DNA of 64,000 bases. It comes from Janibacter sp. CX7. GTDB lineage: Bacteria > Actinomycetota > Actinomycetes > Actinomycetales > Dermatophilaceae. The notes beneath the pieces were generated by a model. It worked only from the letters and a program-made list of their open reading frames with translations, made no database searches and was not told the DNA's origin. The number at the start of each line of letters is the position of its first letter. Position 1 is the first letter of the stretch. Made by a program: the position numbers and the translations under genes. Where the stretch lies: contig NZ_CP101464.1 in NCBI RefSeq assembly GCF_024362365.1, positions 2,728,001-2,792,000 on the forward strand. Reading direction: 5' to 3'. Below are positions 35,045 to 43,883 of the stretch, in pieces.

Positions 35045-35089
35045 CGAAGGGAGGGGACCCACCGGTGATCGGTGGGTCCCCTCCCTTCG
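35045..35089. terminator. bidirectional terminator with CGAAGGG stem base
   Basis: A perfect 20-bp stem with a GTGAT loop; arms begin CGAAGGGAGGGG. It lies 12 bp after the YtxH-like stop and before the convergent cysE stop. Confidence 0.92.
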
Positions 35090-35130
35090 AGGCTCGCTGG
35101 CGCTCGCACCTCAGGGACCGGCGAGCGGCC

Positions 35131-35730
35131 TCAGATGAAGAGCGCCGGGTCCGCGTAGAGCAGCTCCTGCGGGGAGAGGGCGTCGCGGCCCTCGAGCGCC
35201 GGGAAGCGGTACTGCGCCGGGATGCCCGTGGCGACGGCGCCGGTCGGCACGTCCTTGACGACGACCGAGTTGGCGCCGACCTTGACGTTGTTGCCGACGT
35301 GGACGTCGCCGAGGATCTTGGCGCCCGCGCCGACCATGACCTTGTCACCGAGCGTCGGGTGCCGCTTGACCCGCCGACCCGAGGTGCCGCCGAGCGTGAC
35401 GCCGTGGAAGAGCATGACGTCGTCACCGACGACCGCCGTCTCGCCGATGACGACACCCATCCCGTGGTCGATGAAGAAGCGGCGCCCGATGTGGGCACCC
35501 GGGTGGATCTCGATCCCGGTGAAGGAGCGCGAGAGGTAGGCGAGCACGCGCGCGGGCCACTTCCCGCCGGGGCGCATCCACCAGCGGTGGGCGATGCGGT
35601 GCAGCCAGATGGCGTGCAGCCCGGCAGAGGTCAGGAGCACGACCCACCGCGAGGTCGCGGCGGGGTCGCGCTCCATGGCCGCGGCGAGATCCTCACGGAT
35701 CGTGGCGCGGATCGACAGGTGGGAGGCCAC
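35131..35730 (-). CDS. cysE: serine O-acetyltransferase
   Basis: A 199-residue hexapeptide-repeat acetyltransferase that makes O-acetylserine from serine and acetyl-CoA. The left-handed helix region is evident ([44 protein letters not shown] in family order), with catalytic His in DHGMG and FHGVTLG. It is of the short, epsilon-type length common in Gram-positives. The GTG start at 35728-35730 is two bases after the cysK stop, so cysK and cysE form an operon and their products can form the cysteine synthase complex (the C-terminal FI of CysE is the expected CysK-docking residue). Confidence 0.94.
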   Translation of the reverse strand: MASHLSIRATIREDLAAAMERDPAATSRWVVLLTSAGLHAIWLHRIAHRWWMRPGGKWPARVLAYLSRSFTGIEIHPGAHIGRRFFIDHGMGVVIGETAVVGDDVMLFHGVTLGGTSGRRVKRHPTLGDKVMVGAGAKILGDVHVGNNVKVGANSVVVKDVPTGAVATGIPAQYRFPALEGRDALSPQELLYADPALFI

Positions 35731-35732
35731 GG

Positions 35733-36674
35733 TCAGTCGAGCAGGCCCTCGAAGAGCGGGGTGGAGAGGTAACGCTCACCGAAGCTCGGGATGATGACGA
35801 CGATCGTCTTGCTGGCGTTCTCCGGCCGGCGGGCCACCTGGTCCGCCGCCGCGAAGGCGGCGCCGGAGGAGATGCCGACGAGCAGACCCTCGTCGGTGGC
35901 CGATCGACGCGCCCAGTCCATCGCCGTCGGGGCGTCGATGTCGATGACCTCGTCGTAGATCTCGGTGTCGAGGATCTCCGGCACGAAGTTGGCACCCAGG
36001 CCCTGGATCTTGTGCGGGCCGGGGGCGCCACCGTTGAGGATCGGGGACTCGGCCGGCTCGACCGCGATGATCTGGATGTCCGACTTCTGCGAGCGCAGGT
36101 AGCGGCCGGCGCCGGTGATGGTGCCGCCGGTGCCGATGCCGGAGATGAGGATGTCGACCTCACCGTCGGTGTCCTCCCAGATCTCCGGACCAGTGGTCTT
36201 CTCGTGGATGGCCGGGTTGGCCGCGTTGGCGAACTGGCGAGCCTGGACCGCGCCCCGCTCGACAGCGATCTCCTCGGCCTTCTCGACCGCGCCCTTCATC
36301 CCCTTGGCGCCCTCGGTGAGGACGAGTTCCGCCCCGTAGGCCCGCAGCAGCGCCCGGCGCTCCTTGGACATGGTCTCCGGCATGGCGAGAACGACCTTGT
36401 AGCCGCGGGCCGCACCGACCATCGCGAGCGCGATGCCCGTGTTGCCCGAGGTCGCCTCGACGATCGTGCCGCCCGGCTTGAGCTCACCGGAGGCCTCGGC
36501 TGCGTCGATGATCGCGGCACCGATACGGTCCTTGACCGAGCTGGCGGGGTTGTAGAACTCGAGCTTCGCGGCGACCGTGGCCTCGGAGTCGATGATGCGG
36601 TTGATCCGCACCAGCGGGGTCCGGCCGACGAGCTTGGTGGCGTCTTCGTAGATGGGCAACGCGGTTCCTTCCAT
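35733..36674 (-). CDS. cysK: cysteine synthase A (O-acetylserine sulfhydrylase)
   Basis: A 313-residue PLP enzyme that replaces the acetyl group of O-acetylserine with sulfide. PLP lysine in [11 protein letters not shown], substrate loop [10 protein letters not shown], the Gly-rich phosphate loop [12 protein letters not shown], and the PLP-nitrogen Ser in [10 protein letters not shown]. Length is standard. It is the first gene of the cysK-cysE operon; the ATG at 36672-36674 follows AAGGAA. The region upstream is shared with divergent etfD and holds a small dyad at 36735. Confidence 0.96.
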   Translation of the reverse strand: MEGTALPIYEDATKLVGRTPLVRINRIIDSEATVAAKLEFYNPASSVKDRIGAAIIDAAEASGELKPGGTIVEATSGNTGIALAMVGAARGYKVVLAMPETMSKERRALLRAYGAELVLTEGAKGMKGAVEKAEEIAVERGAVQARQFANAANPAIHEKTTGPEIWEDTDGEVDILISGIGTGGTITGAGRYLRSQKSDIQIIAVEPAESPILNGGAPGPHKIQGLGANFVPEILDTEIYDEVIDIDAPTAMDWARRSATDEGLLVGISSGAAFAAADQVARRPENASKTIVVIIPSFGERYLSTPLFEGLLD

Positions 36675-36734
36675 CGGGGCTGACTGGGTGCCGCGGTGCG
36701 CGGCGGCTCGCCCGCGACAACGAACGAGATGTTA

Positions 36735-36745
36735 TGGATATTCCA
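36735..36745. promoter_or_regulatory. small dyad in the cysK-etfD promoter region
   Basis: TGGA-TAT-TCCA, a perfect 11-bp palindrome in the only AT-rich patch (36730-36765) between cysK and etfD, with GTTAT repeated at 36731 and 36753. It is likely to lie within the cysK promoter. The binding protein is unknown. Confidence 0.35.
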
Positions 36746-36788
36746 ACACCGCGTTATCTATTGCCGCAAGCGGGTCTCACCGCCACGA

Positions 36789-36817
36789 GGCGAAGGGGGC
36801 GGGGCCCTCCCTTCGCC
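36789..36817. repeat. inverted CGAAGGG pair between divergent cysK and etfD
   Basis: GGCGAAGGG and CCCTTCGCC are separated by 11 bases in a divergent intergenic region, where a terminator is not expected. Confidence 0.6.
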
Positions 36818-36910
36818 CGTCGGCAGGTGCTGGTGAGGGTCGGCTTGGGTGACGAGTGCCGCACCTCCATCAGGCTGTCGAGGCAGGACGCGAGTCCTAG
36901 ACTCGGCCCC

Positions 36911-39900
36911 ATGTCTGCCCTCCAGATCGTCGCGATCATCCTCGGGGTCGGGATCACCATCGTCGGATGGGGCCTGCTCGCTCGAGCCGTCAAGCACTTC
37001 GTCACCGTCTTCAAGCTCGGAGCGTCGACGCCGGCCAAGGAGCGCACGGGTCAGCCCGGCGCCCGCACGGCGACGCTGCTGCGGGAGTTCCTCGGACACA
37101 CCCGCATGTCGCGACTGCCCATCGTGGCGATCGCGCACTGGGTCACGATGATCTCCTTCGGGGTCCTCTTCCTGACCCTGGTGCAGGCGACGGTCCAGCT
37201 CTTCGACGCGCACTTCGTGCTGCCGCTCATCGGCCACTTCTTCCTCTACGAGTGGATCACCGAGCTCTTCGCGATGACCGGCATCATCACGATCGTCATG
37301 CTGATGGTCATCCGGCAGAAGAACCACCCGCGCTCGGCTGCCGGCGACGAGGGCCGCACGTCCCGCTTCTTCGGCTCGACCTTCTGGCAGGCCTACTACG
37401 TCGAGCTGACGATCCTCGGCGTGGGCATCTGCATCGCCCTGCTGCGCGGTCTGGAGCGTGCGCTCCTGCTCAACACCGGCGAGGTCGACCACGCCTCGCT
37501 CCTGCACTTCCCGCTCACGGGCTGGCTGGGCTCGCTCTTCACCGGCATGTCGGTCGAGGCCCTCGAGGCGGGCATCGTGATCGTCGCGCTCATCAAGCTG
37601 CTGATCTCCTACGCCTGGATGATCACCATCTCGATCAACCCGACGATGGGTGTCGCGTGGCACCGCTTCCTCGCCTTCTTCAACATCTACTTCAAGCGTC
37701 ACGCCGACGGCCGCACCTCCCTGGGTGAGCTGCAGCCGATGCTCGTCGACGGCAAGCCCTTCTCCATGGAGGTCATGGAGGAGATGGAGGAGGACTCCAC
37801 CCTCGGCGTCGGCAAGGTCGAGGACTTCACGTGGAAGGGCCTGCTCGACTTCAGCACCTGCACCGAGTGCGGTCGCTGCCAGAGCCAGTGCCCCGCGTGG
37901 AACACCGAGAAGCCCCTCTCCCCCAAGCTGCTCATGATGACCCTGCGCGACCACGCGCACGCCAAGGCTCCGTACCTCGCTGCGGCGCAGGGCGTCTCGG
38001 GCGTCTACACCCCGGCGAGCGCCGCCAAGGGCCAGACCGCCGACGGTGCCGTCGCCTTCGGTGGCGCCGAGGCCGGCCAGGCCGAGGGCGCGGTCGCGAC
38101 GGCCGAGCCGGACGCGATCAACTGGGGCGAGATGTCCCTCGTCGGCCAGACCGGCTACGACATCGACCACCCGCTGTCGGCCTACAACCCGCACGGCCCC
38201 GACGCGGTCATCGACGAGGACGTCCTGTGGTCGTGCACCACCTGTGGCGCCTGCGTCGAGCAGTGCCCCGTCGACATCGAGCACGTCGACCACATCGTCG
38301 ACATGCGTCGCTACCAGAACCTCATCGAGTCGGCCTTCCCGAGCGAGCTCGGCGGCCTCTTCAAGAAGCTCGAGTCCAAGGGCAACCCGTGGGGCATGGG
38401 CGCCAAGGCGCGCATGGACTGGGCGAAGGACCTCCCCTTCGCCGTCAAGGTGCTCGGCGAGGACGTCGATTCCGCCGACGACGTCGACTACCTCTTCTGG
38501 GTCGGCTGCGCCGGCGCCTACGAGGACCGCGCGAAGAAGACGACCCGCGCCGTGGCCGAGCTCTTCGACCACGCCGGCGTGGACTTCGCCGTCCTGGGCA
38601 ACGGCGAGACCTGCACCGGTGACTCCGCTCGCCGCGCGGGCAACGAGGTCCTCTTCCAGATGCTCGCTGAGCAGAACGTCGAGACCCTCAACGAGCTCGG
38701 CGCGACGAAGATCGTCGTCACCTGCGCGCACTGCTTCAACACGATCAAGAACGAGTACCCGCAGCTCGGCGGCAAGTACGAGGTGCTGCACCACACGCAG
38801 CTGCTCAACCGTCTCGTCCGCGAGAAGAAGATCGTCCCGGTCAACCGCCCGGAGGGTCCGCGCAAGTCGAGCAACAAGGACGTCGCCTCCTCGGCTCCGT
38901 CCGTGACCTACCACGACCCCTGCTACCTGGGTCGCCACAACAACGTCTACGCCCCGCCGCGTGAGCTCATCTCGGCCCTGCCGGGTGTCGAGCTCAAGGA
39001 GATGGAGCGGTCGAAGGAGAAGTCCTTCTGCTGTGGCGCCGGTGGTGCCCGCATGTGGATGGAGGAGCAGCTCGGCTCCCGCATCAACCTCAACCGCACC
39101 GAGGAGGCCATCGCGACCGGCGCCGACCGGATCGCCGTGGGCTGCCCCTTCTGCCGCGTCATGCTGAGCGACGGCCTCACGGCCAAGCAGTCCGAGGGTG
39201 CCTCCGAGGACATCGAGGTCGTCGACGTCGCGCAGATGCTGCTCGCGTCGGTCAAGGAGGCCGCTCCGGCCCCGGCGAAGGCCGCGCCTGCCGCCGCCGA
39301 GACCGAGGAGTCCACCGAGGCCGCCCCGACGGCGGAGGCCACGCAGGCCCCGGCCGAGGCGAAGGGGGCGCAGGCTCCGGGTGACGAGGAGACGAAGACC
39401 GAGGCGCCTGCCACCGAGGCCACCGCCGCGGACAAGAACGCCGCACCCTCGTGGGAGACGGGCGCCGCCGCTGGTGGCGCTGCTGCTGCCGCGGGCACCG
39501 CGGCCGCCGCTACCTCGGCTGCGGACAAGAACGCGGCTCCTTCGTGGGAGACCGGCTCGGCTGCGGACAAGAACGCGGCTCCCTCGTGGGAGACCGGCTC
39601 GGCTGCCGAGAAGAACGCGGCCCCGTCCTGGGAGACCGGTGCTGCCGCGCCGGCCGCCGAGGAGCCGAAGGCCGAGGCGCCCGCCGCCGACGCCAGCGCT
39701 GCGGACAAGAACGCCGCACCCTCGTGGGAGACCGGCTCGGCTGCCGAGAAGAACGCCGCCCCGTCCTGGGAGACCGGTGCCACCGCGCCGGCCGCCGAGG
39801 AGGCGAAGACCGAGGCGCCCGCCGCCGAGGCCACCGCTGCGGACAAGAACGCCGCACCCTCGTGGGAGACCGGCTCGGCTGCCGAGAAGAACGCGGCCCC

Positions 39901-40831
39901 CTCGTGGGAGACGGGTTCGGCTGCAGCCGCGCCGGCTGCGAACACCGCGGCTGACGAGGCGAAGGGCGACGAGGCCCCGGCTGAGGCGCCTGCCGCCGAG
40001 GCCACCTCTGCGCCCGCTGCGGACGGCTCGCTCGCCGCCAAGAACGCCACCCCGTCGTGGGAGACCGGCGCTTCGGCTGCGGCCCCCGCCGCTGCCGAGG
40101 CCGAGACGCCCGCCGCCGAGGAGACGGTGACCGAGGCTCCGGCGCAGCAGGAGGCTCCGGCCGAGGAGCCCGCCCCCCAGGCCGAGGCAGCGGAGTCCGA
40201 GACCGCCGCAGCTGCCAGCCCGGCAGCCTCCGGCGACAGCGACCTCGCCGCCAAGAACGCGGCCCCCTCCTGGGAGACCGGCGCTCCGGCTGCGGCCCCC
40301 GCCGCTGCCGAGGCCCAGGCCCCCGTCGCTGCCGAGGCCCAGGCCCCCGTCGCCGAGGAGACGGTGACCGAGGCTCCGGCGCAGGAGGCACCGGCCGAGG
40401 AGTCCGCTCCCTCCGCCGAGGTCACCGAGCCGGTCGCCAAGGAGTCCGCCCCCCGGGCCGAGACCGCGCCCGCCGCAGCTGCCAGCCCGGCAGCCACTGG
40501 TGACAGCGACCTCGCCGCCAAGAACGCCGCCCCCTCCTGGGAGACCGGCTTCGCCGCCGCCCCGGCCGCGGCCGCCACGGCCGCCGAGACCGAGGCTCCC
40601 TCCAGCGAGGCCGAGGCTCCCTCCAGCGAGGCCGAGGCTTCGACTGAGGAGCCGGTGTCCGAGGCTCCGGCGGAGGCGGAGGAATCCGCTCCCTCCGCCG
40701 AGGTCACCGAGCCGGTCGCCGAGGAGCCGGCCGCGGCGCCGGAGGCAACCGAGGCTGCACCTGCGCCCGCAGGCGACAGCGACCACCTGTCGGAACTGGC
40801 GAAGAAGAACGCCAACCCCTCCTGGGAGTGA
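36911..40831 (+). CDS. etfD: EtfD-like membrane Fe-S oxidoreductase with a long repetitive C-terminal tail
   Basis: A 1306-residue protein. Residues 1-240 hold about six membrane helices of the nitrate-reductase-gamma type. Two ferredoxin motifs follow (CTECGRCQSQCP from C317; CTTCGACVEQCP from C442), then two CCG domains (WVGCAGAYEDR, CAHCFN, HDPCYLGRHNNVYAPPRELI, CCGAGGARMWMEE). This matches mycobacterial Rv0338c/EtfD, which passes electrons from ETF to the menaquinone pool during beta-oxidation. After residue ~795 comes an Ala/Pro/Glu-rich tail with 12 copies of a KNAAPSWETG-type peptide (from K842), ending KNANPSWE. Related proteins end soon after the CCG domains or carry other low-complexity tails. 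The ATG at 36911 is chosen because upstream sequence is intergenic in character. Confidence 0.92.
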   Translation: MSALQIVAIILGVGITIVGWGLLARAVKHFVTVFKLGASTPAKERTGQPGARTATLLREFLGHTRMSRLPIVAIAHWVTMISFGVLFLTLVQATVQLFDAHFVLPLIGHFFLYEWITELFAMTGIITIVMLMVIRQKNHPRSAAGDEGRTSRFFGSTFWQAYYVELTILGVGICIALLRGLERALLLNTGEVDHASLLHFPLTGWLGSLFTGMSVEALEAGIVIVALIKLLISYAWMITISINPTMGVAWHRFLAFFNIYFKRHADGRTSLGELQPMLVDGKPFSMEVMEEMEEDSTLGVGKVEDFTWKGLLDFSTCTECGRCQSQCPAWNTEKPLSPKLLMMTLRDHAHAKAPYLAAAQGVSGVYTPASAAKGQTADGAVAFGGAEAGQAEGAVATAEPDAINWGEMSLVGQTGYDIDHPLSAYNPHGPDAVIDEDVLWSCTTCGACVEQCPVDIEHVDHIVDMRRYQNLIESAFPSELGGLFKKLESKGNPWGMGAKARMDWAKDLPFAVKVLGEDVDSADDVDYLFWVGCAGAYEDRAKKTTRAVAELFDHAGVDFAVLGNGETCTGDSARRAGNEVLFQMLAEQNVETLNELGATKIVVTCAHCFNTIKNEYPQLGGKYEVLHHTQLLNRLVREKKIVPVNRPEGPRKSSNKDVASSAPSVTYHDPCYLGRHNNVYAPPRELISALPGVELKEMERSKEKSFCCGAGGARMWMEEQLGSRINLNRTEEAIATGADRIAVGCPFCRVMLSDGLTAKQSEGASEDIEVVDVAQMLLASVKEAAPAPAKAAPAAAETEESTEAAPTAEATQAPAEAKGAQAPGDEETKTEAPATEATAADKNAAPSWETGAAAGGAAAAAGTAAAATSAADKNAAPSWETGSAADKNAAPSWETGSAAEKNAAPSWETGAAAPAAEEPKAEAPAADASAADKNAAPSWETGSAAEKNAAPSWETGATAPAAEEAKTEAPAAEATAADKNAAPSWETGSAAEKNAAPSWETGSAAAAPAANTAADEAKGDEAPAEAPAAEATSAPAADGSLAAKNATPSWETGASAAAPAAAEAETPAAEETVTEAPAQQEAPAEEPAPQAEAAESETAAAASPAASGDSDLAAKNAAPSWETGAPAAAPAAAEAQAPVAAEAQAPVAEETVTEAPAQEAPAEESAPSAEVTEPVAKESAPRAETAPAAAASPAATGDSDLAAKNAAPSWETGFAAAPAAAATAAETEAPSSEAEAPSSEAEASTEEPVSEAPAEAEESAPSAEVTEPVAEEPAAAPEATEAAPAPAGDSDHLSELAKKNANPSWE
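39434..40828 (+). repeat. KNAAPSWETG peptide repeat region within etfD
   Basis: Eleven copies of KNA(A/T)PSWETG and a final KNANPSWE at the exact C-terminus are spaced by Ala/Pro/Glu-rich linkers: close together in the first half (13-31 residues), farther apart later. Codons differ freely at third positions (GCC/GCG, GCA/GCT/GCC, CCC/CCT/CCG, TCG/TCC) while the peptide stays the same. Confidence 0.9.
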
Positions 40832-40856
40832 CCTCGGGACTCCCCACCAGACGGAG

Positions 40857-40884
40857 GGGGCTGCGCACCACGGTGCGCAGCCCC
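40857..40884 (+). terminator. etfD terminator
   Basis: GGGGCTGCGCACC and its complement form a 13-bp stem 25 bp after the stop; the outer flank is GACGGAGG / CCTTCGTC, close to the CGAAGGG stem base seen elsewhere. Confidence 0.85.
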
Positions 40885-40911
40885 TTCGTCATGGTGCGGG
40901 CCGGACGCCGT

Positions 40912-40982
40912 CCTGACCCGGCGTCGTTGGTGTCACCTGGCTGCCCGGAGAGGGGCAACCACGTGACATCAACGCCGTCAGG
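40912..40982. repeat. 71-bp imperfect inverted repeat between etfD and doxX
   Basis: Outer CCTGAC/GTCAGG, then GTTGGTGTCACCTGGCTGCCC pairing with GGGGCAACCACGTGACATCAAC at about 17 of 21 positions around a short G/A loop. It stands between the etfD terminator and the doxX terminator and is explained by neither. No ORF is credible. It could be a small RNA, a degenerate mobile repeat or a protein site; unknown. Confidence 0.55.
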
Positions 40983-41017
40983 CACACCCGCCCGGCGCCC
41001 CATCCCCACCGGACATG

Positions 41018-41049
41018 CGTCGGCCCCGGCCGAGTGACCGGGGCCGACG
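41018..41049 (-). terminator. doxX terminator
   Basis: CGTCGGCCCCGG and CCGGGGCCGACG form a perfect 12-bp stem with an 8-base loop, 15 bp beyond the DoxX-family gene stop. Confidence 0.85.
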
Positions 41050-41064
41050 TCAGACGAGGGTCGC

Positions 41065-41469
41065 TCAGAGCAGCGGACCGGTGATCGTCAGGCCGAGCTC
41101 GGGGACCAGGGCGAAGAGCGCGAAGAGCGCGAGGGCGCCACCGGCCAGCGAGAGGGTCTTGTTGAACTGGATCTGCTCGTTCATGCGGGCCTCACCGTCG
41201 GCCTTCCAGAACTGGTGCACGAGGAAGGCGATCGGCGCGACCGCGACGAGGATCATCAACGAGCCGAGGTCGCCCCAGACGCCGAGGATGATCGAGAGGG
41301 AGCCGACGACCATGAGCACGCCGGAGACGATGACGCTCAGCTTGGCCGCCGGGACGCCCACGGACTTGGCGTAGCCCGCCATCGCCTCGGTCTGGGTCAG
41401 GTGGCCGATGCCGGACGCGACGAAGATCGCGGCGAACAGGATGCGGGCGATGAGGACGATGATGTCCAC
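41065..41469 (-). CDS. DoxX-family membrane protein
   Basis: A 134-residue protein with four hydrophobic helices. The DoxX pattern is clear: LIARILFAAIFVASGIGHLTQTEAMAGYAKSVGVPAA, SGVLMVVGSLSIILGVWGDLGSLMILV, FLVHQFWK. Members associate with redox-stress or thiol metabolism, but the activity here is unknown. Start is the GTG at 41467-41469 with GGTTCCCC upstream; the ribosome-binding site is weak. The 41490-41510 region upstream is AT-rich (TTAGTTGTTTGTTTAACTA) and probably contains the promoter. Confidence 0.85.
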   Translation of the reverse strand: MDIIVLIARILFAAIFVASGIGHLTQTEAMAGYAKSVGVPAAKLSVIVSGVLMVVGSLSIILGVWGDLGSLMILVAVAPIAFLVHQFWKADGEARMNEQIQFNKTLSLAGGALALFALFALVPELGLTITGPLL

Positions 41470-41575
41470 GGGGGAACCTCCGAATTAGTTGTTTGTTTAA
41501 CTATCGAAGGTCTCAAGCGTCAGCAGCGCCGACTTCTTCCCGGGCCCACATGTGACCTCGGCCACAGTTGCCCGG

Positions 41576-42511
41576 TCAGTCGAGCCCCTCCTCCTTGAGG
41601 AAGTCCGCGGCCACCTTGTCCGGGTCCTCCTTGTCGATGTCGGTGCGCTTGAGCAGCTCCTGCAGCTTTTCGGTCGTCAGCTTCGACGAGACCTCGTCGA
41701 GGGTCTCGGCGACCTGCTCCTTCGAGTCCTCGCGCACGAGCGGCACGACGTTCTGGCTGCCGAAGAGCTTCTTCGTGTCCTCGAGGACGACGAAGTCGTT
41801 CTCGACGATCGCCGGGTCGGTGCTGAAGATGTTGGCCGCATCGATCTGGCCGTTCTTCAGCGCACCGTTGGTCGCCTGCCCCGGCTTGAGCGGGCGGAAG
41901 CTCTTGAACTCGATGTCGTACGTCTTCTTCAGGCCCGGGATGCCCTGGGCACGGGTCTTGAACTCCGACGGCGCACCGAGGGTCATCTCGCCGGCGACCT
42001 TCGTCAGGTCGTCGAGGGTCTTCAGGCTCTTGGACTCGGCCGTCTCCTGGGTGACGACGATCGAGTCGTTGTCCTCGGCCGCGGACTTCTCGAGGACCGT
42101 CAGCCCCTTGGGCAGGACCTCCTTGAGACCGTCGTAGGTCTTGTCCGGGTCGGTCTCGGCGAAGGACTTGTCGTAGTAGAGCGCGAGGTTGCCGGTGTAC
42201 TCGGGCACGACGTCGACCGACCCCTCCTCCAGCGCCTTGAGGTAGACCTCGCGGGAGCCGATGCCCGTCTTGGTCGAGGCGTCGACGCCGACGGCCTTCA
42301 GCGCGCCGGCGTAGATGTTGGCGAGCAGGATCGACTCCGAGAAGTCGGCCGAGCCGACGACGATGCCGCCGGAGCCACCCCCTTCGCTCGACGACGAGCT
42401 CGAGAGCGGGTCACCGCCGCCACCGCAGGCGGAGAGCCCGAGGGCACCGACCATGGTCAGGGAGAGGGCGACGACGCGGGCGCGTCGCGGGACGCGGATG
42501 GTCGGAGTCAT
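41576..42511 (-). CDS. osmoprotectant (glycine betaine/choline-type) ABC transporter substrate-binding lipoprotein
   Basis: A 311-residue OpuAC/ProX-type binding protein. A signal peptide ends in lipobox LSAC (Cys near residue 29), followed by a Gly/Ser linker. The mature domain shows IVVGSADFSESILLANIYAGALKAVGV, VDVVPEYTGNLALYY, LTVLEKSAAEDNDSIVVTQETA and a C-terminal VPLVREDSKEQ. The Tyr/Trp cage for quaternary amines cannot be assigned with certainty. It is the last gene of a four-gene operon (44998 to 41576); the ATG overlaps the permease stop (42508). The system would import compatible solutes. Confidence 0.92.
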   Translation of the reverse strand: MTPTIRVPRRARVVALSLTMVGALGLSACGGGGDPLSSSSSSEGGGSGGIVVGSADFSESILLANIYAGALKAVGVDASTKTGIGSREVYLKALEEGSVDVVPEYTGNLALYYDKSFAETDPDKTYDGLKEVLPKGLTVLEKSAAEDNDSIVVTQETAESKSLKTLDDLTKVAGEMTLGAPSEFKTRAQGIPGLKKTYDIEFKSFRPLKPGQATNGALKNGQIDAANIFSTDPAIVENDFVVLEDTKKLFGSQNVVPLVREDSKEQVAETLDEVSSKLTTEKLQELLKRTDIDKEDPDKVAADFLKEEGLD

Positions 42512-43236
42512 GGGGTTCCTCCAGCGGTGATGGTGCGGGTGTCGGGTCGAAGGGAGCGGGTGCGGCCGGTGAGTCCCGGCGAGACGATCAGGCGCCCCAG
42601 CAGGGCGAAGGGGGCGTCCAGCGCCAGCGCGAGGAGGGCCACGAGGATCGCGCCGCCGGCGGTCATCGCGTAGTCCTGTGTGGCCAGCCCGTCGATGAGG
42701 AAGCGGCCAAGGCCGCCCAGGCCGACGTAGGCGGCGACGGTCGCCGTGGCGACAACCTGGAGCACCGCGGCCCGCAGGCCGGACAGGAGCAGGGGCAGGG
42801 CGATGGGCAGCTCGACCTTCCACAGCACCTGGCTGCCGGTCATGCCGATGCCGCGGGCGGCGTCGCGGGCGGCGGGGTCGACGGCTTCGACCCCGGCGTA
42901 GGTGCCGGAGAGGATCGCGGGGATCGCCAGGAGCACGAGGACGATGACGCTCGGGACGAGGAAGGCGGCGTCGCCCGGCAGTCGGGGCAGCAGGACGAGG
43001 GTGAGGGCGAAGAGCAGGCCGAGGGTCGGCACGGCGCGCAGGGCGTTGGCCGCGGTGACGAGCCACCGGCCACGGCCGGAGTGCCCGATCCACAGGCCGA
43101 CGGGGATGGCGATGGCCGCGGCGATGACGAGCACGAGCAAGGTGTAGCCCACGTGCTCGAGCAGCCGCGCGAGGATCCCGTCGGCTCCCGACCACGCGTC
43201 GGCACTCGTCAGCCACTCGAGGATGGACCTGATCAT
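42508..43236 (-). CDS. osmoprotectant ABC transporter permease
   Basis: A 242-residue inner-membrane permease with five or six helices. The EAA loop (AARGIGMTGSQVLWKVELPIALPLLLSGLRAAVLQVVATATVAAYVGLGGLGRFLIDG) shows the contact site for the ATPase. The ATG at 43234-43236 overlaps the stop of the other permease by four bases and its own stop overlaps the binding-protein ATG, so all are translationally coupled. Confidence 0.92.
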   Translation of the reverse strand: MIRSILEWLTSADAWSGADGILARLLEHVGYTLLVLVIAAAIAIPVGLWIGHSGRGRWLVTAANALRAVPTLGLLFALTLVLLPRLPGDAAFLVPSVIVLVLLAIPAILSGTYAGVEAVDPAARDAARGIGMTGSQVLWKVELPIALPLLLSGLRAAVLQVVATATVAAYVGLGGLGRFLIDGLATQDYAMTAGGAILVALLALALDAPFALLGRLIVSPGLTGRTRSLRPDTRTITAGGTP

Positions 43237-43883
43237 GCCGCGCTCCCCTCCCGCGCCCGCCGCCACGGGGTGAGCGCACGCTCGAGGAGCCGGATCGCGA
43301 TGTCGAGGACGAGGGCGAGCAGGATGCACCCGGCGATGCCGGCGAGCAGCTCGCCGCCGATCGCCCGGTTGTAGCCGTCGACGAGCAGGTCACCGAGCTG
43401 GCTGACGCCGATGAGCGAGGCGATCGAGACGATCGAGACATTGCTCACCGCCGCGACCCGCAGGCCGGCCGCGATGACCGGCACGGCGAGGGGCAGCTCG
43501 ACGCCGAAGAACCGGCGCACCGGCGTGTAGCCCATCGCCGTCGCCGACCGCTCGACCTCCTCGGGCACCGAGCCCAGACCGTCGACGACCGAGCGCACGA
43601 GCAGCGCGACGGTGTAGATCGTCATGGCGACGACGACATTGATCGGGTCGAGGATGCCGGTGCCCAGCACGAGCGGCATGAGGACGAAGAGCGCCAACGA
43701 CGGCACGGTGTAGAGCAGCCCCGCCGCGACGATGACGCCACCACGCAGGCGTGGGCTGCGGTGCGCCAGCCAGCCGAGAGGCAGCGCGACGAGCAGGCCG
43801 AGCAGCAGGGGTAAACCGGCGAGCCACGTGTGCCGCAGGGTGAGCGCGAGGACGTCGTCGAGGTGGTCGAGGATCCAGCTCAT
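43233..43883 (-). CDS. osmoprotectant ABC transporter permease
   Basis: A 216-residue permease with about five membrane helices, starting MSWILDHLDDVLALTLRHTWLAG. EAA-type loop: ATAMGYTPVRRFFGVELPLAVPVIAAGLRVAAVSNVSIVSIASLIGVSQLG. It is homologous to the neighbouring permease and the two form the membrane part of one importer. It overlaps the ATPase stop (ATGA) upstream. Confidence 0.92.
   Translation of the reverse strand: MSWILDHLDDVLALTLRHTWLAGLPLLLGLLVALPLGWLAHRSPRLRGGVIVAAGLLYTVPSLALFVLMPLVLGTGILDPINVVVAMTIYTVALLVRSVVDGLGSVPEEVERSATAMGYTPVRRFFGVELPLAVPVIAAGLRVAAVSNVSIVSIASLIGVSQLGDLLVDGYNRAIGGELLAGIAGCILLALVLDIAIRLLERALTPWRRAREGSAA

Noticed and set aside
36758..40786. A 1342-codon open frame on the minus strand across etfD
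   Set aside because: It is the antisense shadow of etfD; the Gly/Leu/Arg-rich translation has no family resemblance and the plus-strand frame has clear Fe-S and CCG motifs.
39434..40828. etfD tail as a mis-assembly or frameshift artefact
   Set aside because: The frame stays open over all copies, the copies differ synonymously, and the terminal copy ends neatly at the stop codon; collapse of true identical repeats remains possible and could alter copy number.
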